This document shows positions 28,371 through 36,452 of a DNA stretch of 60,919 nt, piece after piece. Positions within the stretch are counted from its first letter, which is position 1. Each line of letters opens with the position of its first letter. This stretch comes from an uncultured Tenacibaculum sp. (GTDB taxonomy: Bacteria; Bacteroidota; Bacteroidia; Flavobacteriales; Flavobacteriaceae), in assembly GCF_947494125.1 (NCBI RefSeq), contig NZ_CANLTU010000016.1, positions 1 to 60,919 on the forward strand, given 5' to 3'. The notes beneath the pieces were generated by a model. It saw only the letters and a program-made list of their open reading frames with translations. It searched no databases and was not told the DNA's origin. The translations under genes and the position numbers were made by a program.

Positions 28371-28742
28371 TTATTTCTTTTCTGCTTTATGATCTTCTTG
28401 TATTTCTTCATCTCGATACTTACAACAAGGGTGTAAATTGTCATAAGCTTCCTTAGGAGCTTTCATTGCTTTAGTGTCGTGTCCCACATTTGCCATTTTT
28501 TGCTGAATTGCCTTTACGCTTGTTTTACGCTCATCAATAATTAATTTTAGCTCATGTGTTTTCACATTCCATTGGGCAAATTTTACTCCTTTAGTGTTTA
28601 ACGCTGCCTTTTCTATTCTTTTTTTACACATCATACAAACCCCATCTACATCTAAAGATACTTTTGCATTTTTCTTTTTTTTCTGAGCTTGTGCTGAAAA
28701 ACCAATCAACAACAAACCAATTATAAATATTATTTTTCTCAT
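28371..28742 (-). CDS. Secreted heavy-metal-associated (HMA) domain protein
   Basis: 123 aa with a signal peptide (MRKIIFIIGLLLIGFSAQAQ) and an HMA fold whose metal loop is VDGVCMMCKKR (Cys36, Cys39). A Cys pair follows near the C-terminus in HPCCKYR. HMA domains bind soft metals such as Cu(I). It is last in a minus-strand set after a TonB-dependent receptor and a HYC_CC_PP protein, a combination that suggests envelope handling of a metal; the metal identity is inferred only. Confidence 0.85.
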   Translation of the reverse strand: MRKIIFIIGLLLIGFSAQAQKKKKNAKVSLDVDGVCMMCKKRIEKAALNTKGVKFAQWNVKTHELKLIIDERKTSVKAIQQKMANVGHDTKAMKAPKEAYDNLHPCCKYRDEEIQEDHKAEKK

Positions 28743-28786
28743 GTTTTCTTCATTTATTATTTTATAACTCTACTATTTATTTTCTA

Positions 28787-31033
28787 TTAATCAATCTTAA
28801 ATCGTAACCCTGTATAAAAATTACTTCCAAATATTGGTGCATATACAATTGTTGTATCAAAACTCGAACCAAATGGGTTATTACTTTCTAGTATAGGATT
28901 TTTCTGTTTATAATTCGTAATGTTCTCTGCCCCTGCATATATTTCAAATTTCTTTGAAAACACTTTTGTTATCTGCGCATTTAATAAATTATAGCTCTCA
29001 GAATATTTTTGCAATTGATATTGAACTGGGTTAGATTGTGTATTAGGTAATCGTTGTTCTCCAATCCAATTATACGTTATATCAAACTTCCAATGCGCAT
29101 CATTTTCTTTTTTAGGAGTTTCATACGATACATTACCGAAAAAACGATGCTTTGCTTGTAAAGCTTTATCTAAATTACCAGATTTATAATCTGTAGTAAC
29201 ATCATAAAACTTATATGAAAATCGCATATTAAAGAAAGGTATAATGTTTTGATTTACCTCTATTTGAAAACTGTTCGCTATACTTTTTCCATTTAAATTA
29301 TAAAATGAAATTTCTTGTGGGTTTTCCCAATCTACAACTACTTGATTAGAGAAATTTGTTTGATAAAAATCAAAAGTAACGTCTCCCTTTTTTCCAAAAA
29401 GCTTATATCCTTGTAAAAATGAAACACCATAATTCCATGCTTCTTCAGGGCTTAATCCATAAATTTTCCCACCAGCATCATCAATATTAATTTGTCTTGA
29501 TGAAGCAAAAAATTGTTGATTCTCCGCAAAAATATTAGCACTTCTCTTACCTTTCCCTATTGACGTTCTTAAAACTCCTTTTTCCCAAGGCACGTATCTA
29601 ATATGCAAACGTGGTGTAACAAAAGTTCCTAATAAATTATGAGTGTCTATCCTTAAACCAGCAGTAACACTGAAATCTTCAGAATTATCATAGGCATATT
29701 CAAAAAAAGCTCCTAAAGAATTTTCTTTACGATCAAAGTTTTGAGCTATAGAAACATTTACAAACTCATTATACTTATCGTATGTAAAATTAAGACCTGT
29801 TTTAAACTTGTTTCTAGTGTCTCCAATAATTGAATTGAAGATAAAATTACTATAAAAACTTTGATGCTCAATATTATAATCTCTCAACCCAAAATACGAC
29901 TCTTGCTTATGATTACTATAGGCTGCTTGAAACCCCATACTTTGAAATGGTAAGTCTGGGAAAACATATCCTATTTTAGCAGAGCCATCAAATCTTTTGG
30001 TTTTTATCTCGCTTCCCCAAATAGTATTTGAACCTTTATGAATAGTGGGATTAAAATTTATCTGCCCTACCTGTTTTTCATCACTTAAATATCTAAAATT
30101 AATAAAACTTACCCAACCTTTTTCAGCATCTGTATATTGCCATCGGTTCATTATATTAACTTGTTCCGCTAATGGATTATCTAAAAAGCCATCTTTATTT
30201 TTATCAAATTTTTCTCCTCTATAATTTCCATGAACATACAATCCTGTTTGCCATTTATCATTCAGTTTTTGATTAAAATGTGTATTCAACTCTAATCTAC
30301 CACCAACAGACCCATAGGCATTCACAAAAAATTTATGATTTGTATATGGCTTTACTAATTCTGCGTTAATTTGTCCAGAAATACTTTCATAACCATTTAC
30401 AACACTACCTGCGCCTTTTGTTATTTGAATACTTTCTACCCAAGTACCTGGTGTAAAAGAAAGACCAAATGCCTGAGAAGCACCTCTAATTGACGGTATA
30501 TTCTCCTGAGTTATTAATAAATATGGACTTTCCAAACCTAACATTTGAATTTGCTTGGTTCCAGTTAAAGCATCTGAGAAATTCACATCAATTGACGGAT
30601 TCGTTTCAAAACTTTCAGACAGATTACAACAAGCAGCTTTTAATAACTCTGCACTATTAATGGTTACTAAGTTTTGAGTTTGCAAATACGATCTTTGAGT
30701 CGCACTCTTTTTAGCCTTTACAGAAACCTCTTCTAAGGCATTATTTTCATTTAAAAAATGACGTATAGGCTTTAAACTACTAACAGTTATTGTATCTGTT
30801 TTATAACCAACAAAGCTAATAATAAGCTTTTTATATTCTTTTTTATAAGGTATTACGAACTCACCTTGTTCATTGGTAGTTGCACCTACATTTGTATTTA
30901 GCCAGTATACACTAGCTCCATAAATACCTAAATTATCTTTAACATTATTATCTTTAACTATCCCTTTAATTTTTTCTTGAGAAAAAGTTACAGCTGTTAT
31001 CAATAATAAAATACTAAGTATATTATTTTTCAT
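28787..31033 (-). CDS. TonB-dependent outer-membrane receptor
   Basis: 748 aa. A signal peptide (MKNNILSILLLITAVTFS) is followed by a CarboxypepD_reg-like domain (about 20-95), a plug domain (about 110-215, with an unusual Cys pair in LLKAACCNLSESFETNPSID) and a 22-strand-type barrel ending TGLRFKID. It uses TonB energy to import a ligand across the outer membrane. Plugs with CCNLSESFE are often found beside HMA and HYC_CC_PP proteins, as here, which suggests metal or metallophore uptake. The ligand is not readable from sequence. Confidence 0.92.
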   Translation of the reverse strand: MKNNILSILLLITAVTFSQEKIKGIVKDNNVKDNLGIYGASVYWLNTNVGATTNEQGEFVIPYKKEYKKLIISFVGYKTDTITVSSLKPIRHFLNENNALEEVSVKAKKSATQRSYLQTQNLVTINSAELLKAACCNLSESFETNPSIDVNFSDALTGTKQIQMLGLESPYLLITQENIPSIRGASQAFGLSFTPGTWVESIQITKGAGSVVNGYESISGQINAELVKPYTNHKFFVNAYGSVGGRLELNTHFNQKLNDKWQTGLYVHGNYRGEKFDKNKDGFLDNPLAEQVNIMNRWQYTDAEKGWVSFINFRYLSDEKQVGQINFNPTIHKGSNTIWGSEIKTKRFDGSAKIGYVFPDLPFQSMGFQAAYSNHKQESYFGLRDYNIEHQSFYSNFIFNSIIGDTRNKFKTGLNFTYDKYNEFVNVSIAQNFDRKENSLGAFFEYAYDNSEDFSVTAGLRIDTHNLLGTFVTPRLHIRYVPWEKGVLRTSIGKGKRSANIFAENQQFFASSRQINIDDAGGKIYGLSPEEAWNYGVSFLQGYKLFGKKGDVTFDFYQTNFSNQVVVDWENPQEISFYNLNGKSIANSFQIEVNQNIIPFFNMRFSYKFYDVTTDYKSGNLDKALQAKHRFFGNVSYETPKKENDAHWKFDITYNWIGEQRLPNTQSNPVQYQLQKYSESYNLLNAQITKVFSKKFEIYAGAENITNYKQKNPILESNNPFGSSFDTTIVYAPIFGSNFYTGLRFKID

Positions 31034-31089
31034 TATTTATATCATACTAAATTCTACAATTCTTATTTCTTCTAAAAAGAATTGTAAAA

Positions 31090-31500
31090 TCAAATGATAA
31101 AAACTTCGTGAAGCACCTGTATATCAGAAATTAAATCAGGTGGTGAATAATATTGATGAGGGTTAAATTGTTTTTCTACATTTTGAAAAAGCAATTTATA
31201 TGATATATTAAAGGCTACAAATAATTTAACCTTTTTAAAGTCTATTTTTTCAGAAGAAACTTTTTGAATTTCATCTTGACCTTCAATTTGGTCAACTTCA
31301 TTTTTACAACATTTCTTTTTCTTAAGATTACTATCACAATCGTCCTTAGTTAATCCGTTACAAGAATCAGCTTCACCAAGATAAGAGACGTCAACTAAAA
31401 AATCGCCACAATAATGCTTATCTACTGTAAAAGAAAAAGTAGAAAACAATACTAAAAAAGCTAATATTGTAGAAAATATTTTAGAAATTATTTGTTTCAT
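31090..31500 (-). CDS. HYC_CC_PP-family protein
   Basis: 136 aa from the ATG at 31500. A hydrophobic N-terminus (IISKIFSTILAFLVLFSTFS) is followed by the three namesake motifs: DKHYCGDF, KKKCCKNE and YYSPPDL. Additional Cys residues occur at EADSCNGL and KDDCDSN. The family is found in Bacteroidota, commonly near TonB receptors and HMA proteins; its biochemical role is not established. The Cys/His content fits metal binding. It leads the operon with the receptor and HMA genes. A minus-strand TATATTTG box lies 6 bp before the ATG. Confidence 0.8.
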   Translation of the reverse strand: MKQIISKIFSTILAFLVLFSTFSFTVDKHYCGDFLVDVSYLGEADSCNGLTKDDCDSNLKKKKCCKNEVDQIEGQDEIQKVSSEKIDFKKVKLFVAFNISYKLLFQNVEKQFNPHQYYSPPDLISDIQVLHEVFII

Positions 31501-31505
31501 CGACT

Positions 31506-31513
31506 GCAAATAT
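31506..31513 (-). promoter_or_regulatory. -7 box TATATTTG before the metal operon
   Basis: On the minus strand TATATTTG ends only 5 bp before the ATG at 31500, so transcription from it would start at or next to the start codon (very short leader or leaderless mRNA). No TTG box at 19-20 bp. Confidence 0.4.
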
Positions 31514-31609
31514 ACAAAAAATGAAAATTGTGTTTTTTATAACAGTTGTTAAATCTATTTTTGTAAGCTCTAATGCTTTATTACGAACTAGGTATTAAAT
31601 TTATGAATA

Positions 31610-32062
31610 ATGAACTTACAAGAATTAAAAAATAATATTGATAAAATAACTGATAGCAATTCAGATAAAGAATTAAAGCTACAGCAAATATGCGATTATT
31701 TAGCTTCAGAAATTTCTTTATATGACTGGGTTGGATTTTACTTTAAAAACGGAGATAAAGACGAATTAAAGTTAGCTCAATTTAACGGGGAACCTACAGA
31801 TCATATTATTATCCCGTTTGGAAAAGGAATTTGCGGTCAAGTAGCCGTAAGTAATGAGAATTTTGTTGTGCAAGATGTTAGTGAACAAGACAATTATATT
31901 TCTTGTGGATGGAAAGTAAAATCTGAAATTGTAATTCCAATTTTTGTAAACAACGAAAATATTGGTCAAATAGACATTGATTCTCACACAGTTAATGCTT
32001 TTTCTAAAAAAGATGAAGAATTATTAGAGTACACTTGTAAAAAAGTTGCTAGTTTTTTATAA
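31610..32062 (+). CDS. GAF-domain protein, free methionine-(R)-sulfoxide reductase type
   Basis: 150 aa single GAF domain. The conserved region GKGICGQVA (Cys near 74) and NYISCGWKVKSEIVIPI (Cys near 104) match the layout of free Met-(R)-sulfoxide reductases, which reduce free methionine sulfoxide using conserved cysteines. The Cys-Asp context usual in the family (ACD) is here SCG, so activity is plausible but not certain. It is cytosolic and monocistronic. Confidence 0.7.
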   Translation: MNLQELKNNIDKITDSNSDKELKLQQICDYLASEISLYDWVGFYFKNGDKDELKLAQFNGEPTDHIIIPFGKGICGQVAVSNENFVVQDVSEQDNYISCGWKVKSEIVIPIFVNNENIGQIDIDSHTVNAFSKKDEELLEYTCKKVASFL

Positions 32063-32143
32063 TTTTTACGTAATCATTTGATTATTAGGATTTTTTTTCT
32101 TTTATTTGAAAAGTTTTATTAATCCCACATAATCCCCTTAATT

Positions 32144-32269
32144 ATGAGCACTAAAGAATATCCTTCTTATGCTGCATTAGGTAATGCTAATGCTCAAGCA
32201 AAATCTCAACAATCTTTAATCGAAAAATTCACAGTATGGTTTCGTGATTTCTTAGAAAACGCGGAATAA
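32144..32269 (+). CDS. 41-aa small protein
   Basis: A short frame MSTKEYPSYAALGNANAQAK then a helix-like segment LIEKFTVWFRDFLENAE and a stop. It sits between the GAF gene and purH and is followed by its own near-perfect terminator (32302-32334), which supports real expression. No family is recognised. The amphipathic C-terminal half with aromatic residues could be a protein-binding helix. The leader contains a near-consensus TTTATTTG element upstream. Confidence 0.55.
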   Translation: MSTKEYPSYAALGNANAQAKSQQSLIEKFTVWFRDFLENAE

Positions 32270-32301
32270 AACAATACTTTTTTCACACTTTGTTGTATAA
32301 A

Positions 32302-32334
32302 ATACCACCAAAATTCTAGTAATTTTGGTGGTAT
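32302..32334 (+). terminator. Terminator of the 41-aa protein gene
   Basis: ATACCACCAAAATT pairs perfectly with AATTTTGGTGGTAT around loop CTAGT, followed by TTTTCTTT. Confidence 0.85.
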
Positions 32335-32363
32335 TTTTCTTTAATAGTCTTCTAAAATAATTA

Positions 32364-32394
32364 TTGCGTAACCCTTACTGTTTTAGTAGCTTTG
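32364..32394 (+). promoter_or_regulatory. Complete flavobacterial promoter for purH
   Basis: TTG (32364-32366), a 20-bp spacer, then TAGCTTTG (32387-32394), 22 bp before the purH ATG. Confidence 0.65.
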
Positions 32395-32416
32395 TTCGCT
32401 TAACAACACAACAACA

Positions 32417-33949
32417 ATGAACAATACAAAAACTATTAAATCTGCCCTAATTTCTGTATTTCACAAAGACGGATTAGAGCCTATTGTAAAAAAACTTAAT
32501 GACTTAGGTGTAATTATTTATTCTACTGGAGGAACAGAAAAATTCATCAAAGATTTAGGTATTAATGTAGTACCAGTTGAAGAAGTAACTTCTTATCCAT
32601 CAATTTTAGGAGGTCGTGTAAAAACGCTACACCCAAAAGTATTTGGAGGAATTTTAAATAGACAAGATCATGATGGTGATATTGCTGAAATGCAAGAATT
32701 TAATATTCCTCAATTAGATTTAGTAATTGTAGATTTATATCCTTTTGAAAAAACAGTAGCTTCAGGAGCTTCTGAGCAAGATATTATTGAAAAAATTGAT
32801 ATTGGTGGAATTTCTTTAATACGCGCAGCAGCAAAAAACTTTAAAGACACTGTAATTGTTTCTTCAATGGAACAATACGATGCGTTTTTAAATATAATTT
32901 CAGAAAACAATGGAGAAACTTCTATTGCTGATAGAAAAAAGTTTGCAGCTAAGGCTTTCAATATCTCATCTCATTACGACACTGCTATCTTTAATTACTT
33001 TAATGCTGACCATGAAGAAGAAGTCTTAAAAATTAGTGAAACTAACGGAAAAATATTACGCTATGGAGAAAACCCACATCAAAAAGGTTTCTTCTTTGGT
33101 GATTTAGAAGCTATGTTTGATAAACTACATGGCAAAGAATTAAGTTACAATAATTTGCTTGATGTAGATGCCGCTGTAAATTTAATGAATGAATTTAGTG
33201 GAGAGGCTCCTACGTTTGCTATATTAAAGCACAACAATGCTTGTGGATTTGCCCAAAGAGAAACAATTTACCAAGCTTATGTAGATGCTTTAGCCGGAGA
33301 TCCTGTTTCTGCGTTTGGTGGAATTTTAATTTCAAACTCAAATATTGATAAAGCAACAGCTGAAGAAATTCATAAATTATTCTGTGAAGTTGTAATTGCA
33401 CCATCTTTTGATGATGATGCTTTAGAAATTTTAAAAGGAAAAAAGAACAGAGTTTTACTAATTCAAAAAGAAGTAGCATTACCTAAAACTACTGTACGAA
33501 CTTGTTTAAATGGTGCTTTAGTTCAAGACAAAGACTATAAAACTGATAAATTAGAAGATCTATCATATCCAACGAACAATAAACCAGACAATAATGAGTT
33601 AGATGATTTATTATTTGCATCTAAGTTATGTAAGAATACAAAGTCTAATACTATTATTTTAGTAAAAGACAAACAATTATTAGCTGGAGGAACTGGACAA
33701 ACAAGTAGAGTTGACGCTCTTAAACAAGCCATTGAAAAAGCAAGTAGTTTTAATTTTGATTTGAACGGAGCTGTAATGGCTAGTGATGCTTTTTTCCCTT
33801 TTCCAGATTGTGTTGAAATAGCATATAATGCGGGAATAAAAAGTGTAATTCAACCTGGTGGTTCTATTAAAGATCAATTAAGTATTGATTTCTGTAATAA
33901 CAATGAAGTTTCAATGGTTTTTACAGGAACTAGACATTTTAAACATTAA
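32417..33949 (+). CDS. purH: Bifunctional AICAR transformylase/IMP cyclohydrolase
   Basis: 510 aa, cytosolic, last two steps of de novo purine synthesis. The N-terminal MGS-like IMP cyclohydrolase domain includes KSALISVFHKDGLEPIV and GGRVKTLHPKVFGGIL. The C-terminal AICAR formyltransferase domain includes RYGENPHQKG, KHNNACGFA (the catalytic Lys-His pair) and ASDAFFPFPDCVE. The family is usually 510-530 aa, so this is full length. It has a complete promoter upstream and no operon partner, and the mre operon starts 80 bp later with its own promoter box. Confidence 0.96.
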   Translation: MNNTKTIKSALISVFHKDGLEPIVKKLNDLGVIIYSTGGTEKFIKDLGINVVPVEEVTSYPSILGGRVKTLHPKVFGGILNRQDHDGDIAEMQEFNIPQLDLVIVDLYPFEKTVASGASEQDIIEKIDIGGISLIRAAAKNFKDTVIVSSMEQYDAFLNIISENNGETSIADRKKFAAKAFNISSHYDTAIFNYFNADHEEEVLKISETNGKILRYGENPHQKGFFFGDLEAMFDKLHGKELSYNNLLDVDAAVNLMNEFSGEAPTFAILKHNNACGFAQRETIYQAYVDALAGDPVSAFGGILISNSNIDKATAEEIHKLFCEVVIAPSFDDDALEILKGKKNRVLLIQKEVALPKTTVRTCLNGALVQDKDYKTDKLEDLSYPTNNKPDNNELDDLLFASKLCKNTKSNTIILVKDKQLLAGGTGQTSRVDALKQAIEKASSFNFDLNGAVMASDAFFPFPDCVEIAYNAGIKSVIQPGGSIKDQLSIDFCNNNEVSMVFTGTRHFKH

Positions 33950-33984
33950 TAATTTTTAGATGTAAATACATTACAGATTTTTAT

Positions 33985-33992
33985 TAGATTTG
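33985..33992 (+). promoter_or_regulatory. -7 box TAGATTTG before mreB
   Basis: TAGATTTG matches TAnnTTTG, 37 bp before the mreB ATG; -33 box unclear. Confidence 0.5.
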
Positions 33993-34029
33993 TAAGATTC
34001 CACTTAAATATATAAAACAACGATACCAT

Positions 34030-35058
34030 ATGGGGTTTTTCGACTTTATGACTGAAGATATTGCAGTAGATTTAGGAACTGCAAACACGTTAATTATACA
34101 CAACGGAAAGGTTGTTATCGATAATCCATCCATTGTTGCTCGAAATAGATTGACTGGCAAAATCATTGCTACTGGTCATGAAGCGAACAGAATGCAAGGA
34201 AAAACGCATGAGAACATAAAGACAATACGTCCATTAAAAGATGGGGTTATTGCCGATTTTGATGCGTCTGAACAAATGATTAAAGAGTTTGTAAAGCAAA
34301 TTCCAGCAATAAAAAAGAAACTTTTTCCACCTTCATTAAGAATGGTTATTTGTATTCCTTCTGGAATTACTGAAGTAGAAAAACGTGCCGTTATTGATTC
34401 TGGTCGCCATATGAATGCCAAAGAAATCTATTTGATTTATGAGCCAATGGCAGCTGCAATTGGTGTTGGCGTTGACATTATGGAGCCTAAAGGTAATATG
34501 ATTATTGATATAGGTGGTGGTACAACTGAAATTGCTGTTATTGCTCTTGCAGGTATTGTTTGTGATCAATCTGTAAAAGTTGCTGGTGATTTATTTACAA
34601 GTGACATTATGTATTACATGCGTACTCAACACAATTTATATGTTGGTGAAACTACTGCTGAAAAAATAAAAATTCAAATAGGTTCTGCTACTGAAGATTT
34701 AGATACTCCACCTGAAGACATGATGGTTCAAGGACGTGATTTATTAAGTGGAAAACCAAAACAAGTACAAGTTTCTTATAGAGAAATAGCAAAAGCTTTA
34801 GATAAATCTATTCTACGTATTGAAGATGCTGTTATGGAAACATTATCTAAAACGCCACCTGAATTAGCTGCCGATATTTACAATACGGGTATTTATTTAG
34901 CTGGTGGTGGTTCTATGCTTAGAGGCTTAGATAAACGTTTATCTAGAAAAACAGATTTACCTGTTTATGTTGCAGAAGACCCTTTACGTGCTGTTGTACG
35001 TGGAACAGGTATTGCATTGAAAAATCTTGTGAAATACAAATCTGTATTAATCAAATAA
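34030..35058 (+). CDS. mreB: Rod shape-determining protein MreB
   Basis: 342 aa actin-like ATPase that forms membrane-associated filaments and guides lateral wall synthesis. Visible motifs are the phosphate-1 loop AVDLGTANTLI (near 11-21), the phosphate-2 region IIDIGGGTTEIAVIAL (near 158) and the adenosine motif YLAGGGSMLRGLDK (near 293). It is the first gene of mreB-mreC-mreD-mrdA-rodA, the complete rod-complex operon. Length is normal (about 340-345 aa). Confidence 0.97.
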   Translation: MGFFDFMTEDIAVDLGTANTLIIHNGKVVIDNPSIVARNRLTGKIIATGHEANRMQGKTHENIKTIRPLKDGVIADFDASEQMIKEFVKQIPAIKKKLFPPSLRMVICIPSGITEVEKRAVIDSGRHMNAKEIYLIYEPMAAAIGVGVDIMEPKGNMIIDIGGGTTEIAVIALAGIVCDQSVKVAGDLFTSDIMYYMRTQHNLYVGETTAEKIKIQIGSATEDLDTPPEDMMVQGRDLLSGKPKQVQVSYREIAKALDKSILRIEDAVMETLSKTPPELAADIYNTGIYLAGGGSMLRGLDKRLSRKTDLPVYVAEDPLRAVVRGTGIALKNLVKYKSVLIK

Positions 35059-35074
35059 ATTTTAATGATTACTT

Positions 35075-35902
35075 ATGCAACAGCTTGTTTATTTCTTACA
35101 GAGGTATAAAAACTTTTTGTTTTTTCTATTTTTAGAAATTATTGCTGTTGCATTAATCATTAATAATCATTCTTTTCACCGAAGTAAGTTTATTAGTTCA
35201 ACAAATTTTATTACTGGAGGCTTATATGAAAAGTCATCAGAAATTTCAGAATATCTAAACTTAAAAGATAGAAATATAACACTTACTAAAGAAAACAAGA
35301 TATTAAGAAATAAACTAGAAAAACTATATGCTCTAGTTGATAGTACAAAAATTTCTTTCGTTGTTGACTCTTTACATCCTAATCAACAATACAAATATAT
35401 TAATGGGAAAATAACCAATAACTCATACAATAAAGCCAATAATTTTATTACTATAAACCAAGGTGTTAAAAACGGAGTTTCTACAGAAATGGCTGTGATT
35501 AATAGTAAAGGAATTATTGGTATTACAGATAATGCTTCAAATAAATATGCTAGAGTACAATCTATTTTAAATTCAAAAAGTAGAATTAATGCTAGTTTTA
35601 AAAACAATAATCATTTTGGAACTTTAACCTGGGATGGGAAAGACTATAACACAGTCCAATTAACTGACATTCCTCGTCAAGCTATTTTTAAAGTGGGTGA
35701 CACAATAATTACTGGAGGTAAATCTACAATATTTCCAAAAGGAATTCCAATTGGAACTATTTTAGAGGTACCAGAAAACTTATCAGCTTCTAACACTATC
35801 AATATTAAATTATTTAATGACATGTCTAACTTAGGGCATATATACATTATAATAAACTTAAATAAAAAAGAAATTAAAACTGTAGAAAACAAAAATGAAT
35901 AA
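35075..35902 (+). CDS. mreC: Rod shape-determining protein MreC
   Basis: 275 aa. One N-terminal membrane anchor (NFLFFLFLEIIAVALIINNH) is followed by a periplasmic coiled coil (EYLNLKDRNITLTKENKILR) and the paired beta-barrel MreC domain with NFITINQGVKNGVSTEMAVI and KVGDTIITGGKSTIFPKGIP. It links MreB inside the cell to the periplasmic wall synthases. It starts 16 bp after mreB and overlaps mreD by 8 bp. Confidence 0.95.
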   Translation: MQQLVYFLQRYKNFLFFLFLEIIAVALIINNHSFHRSKFISSTNFITGGLYEKSSEISEYLNLKDRNITLTKENKILRNKLEKLYALVDSTKISFVVDSLHPNQQYKYINGKITNNSYNKANNFITINQGVKNGVSTEMAVINSKGIIGITDNASNKYARVQSILNSKSRINASFKNNNHFGTLTWDGKDYNTVQLTDIPRQAIFKVGDTIITGGKSTIFPKGIPIGTILEVPENLSASNTINIKLFNDMSNLGHIYIIINLNKKEIKTVENKNE

Positions 35903-36401
35903 AACCATTTACATCATATTTCTATTTATTTTTCTCTTGTTATTACAAGTTTTAATTCTTAATAATATATTATTCTTAGGATATATTAATCCATACTTAT
36001 ATATCATATTTGTGTTTCTTTATCCACTAAACACAAATCGATTTCCTTTTTTAAGCTTAGCTTTTTTATTAGGCTTATGTGTTGATGCTTTTTCGAATTC
36101 TGGAGGAATACATGCATTTTCTATTTTATTTATAGCTTATATAAGACTCTTTTTGGTTAAAACTATTTTCAAAAAAACTGAATCTGATTATCTATTATTT
36201 AACTTAAGGCTTGAAACATTTGATAAAGTATTTAATTACACTGTAATTTTAACACTTATACATCATTTTATTTTATTTAGTTTAATTAATTTTAGTTTCT
36301 ATAATTTTTCAAACGTAATGATTAACACACTTTTTTCCAGTGTCTTTACGTTAGTATTATACTTTTTAGGAAGTTTTATCTTTAGAAAAAAACTTGCTTA
36401 A
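35895..36401 (+). CDS. mreD: Rod shape-determining protein MreD
   Basis: 168 aa, five or six membrane segments and almost no soluble domain. The conserved region near FLSLAFLLGLCVDAFSNSGG matches MreD. Its start overlaps the mreC stop by 8 bp, and position in the operon makes the assignment secure although the sequence is weakly conserved. It is thought to stabilise the elongasome in the inner membrane. Confidence 0.92.
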   Translation: MNKTIYIIFLFIFLLLLQVLILNNILFLGYINPYLYIIFVFLYPLNTNRFPFLSLAFLLGLCVDAFSNSGGIHAFSILFIAYIRLFLVKTIFKKTESDYLLFNLRLETFDKVFNYTVILTLIHHFILFSLINFSFYNFSNVMINTLFSSVFTLVLYFLGSFIFRKKLA

Positions 36402-36452
36402 CAAAATTGTAGCATACAACACCTATCTCAATAACAAAGATAAAAGCAACGG

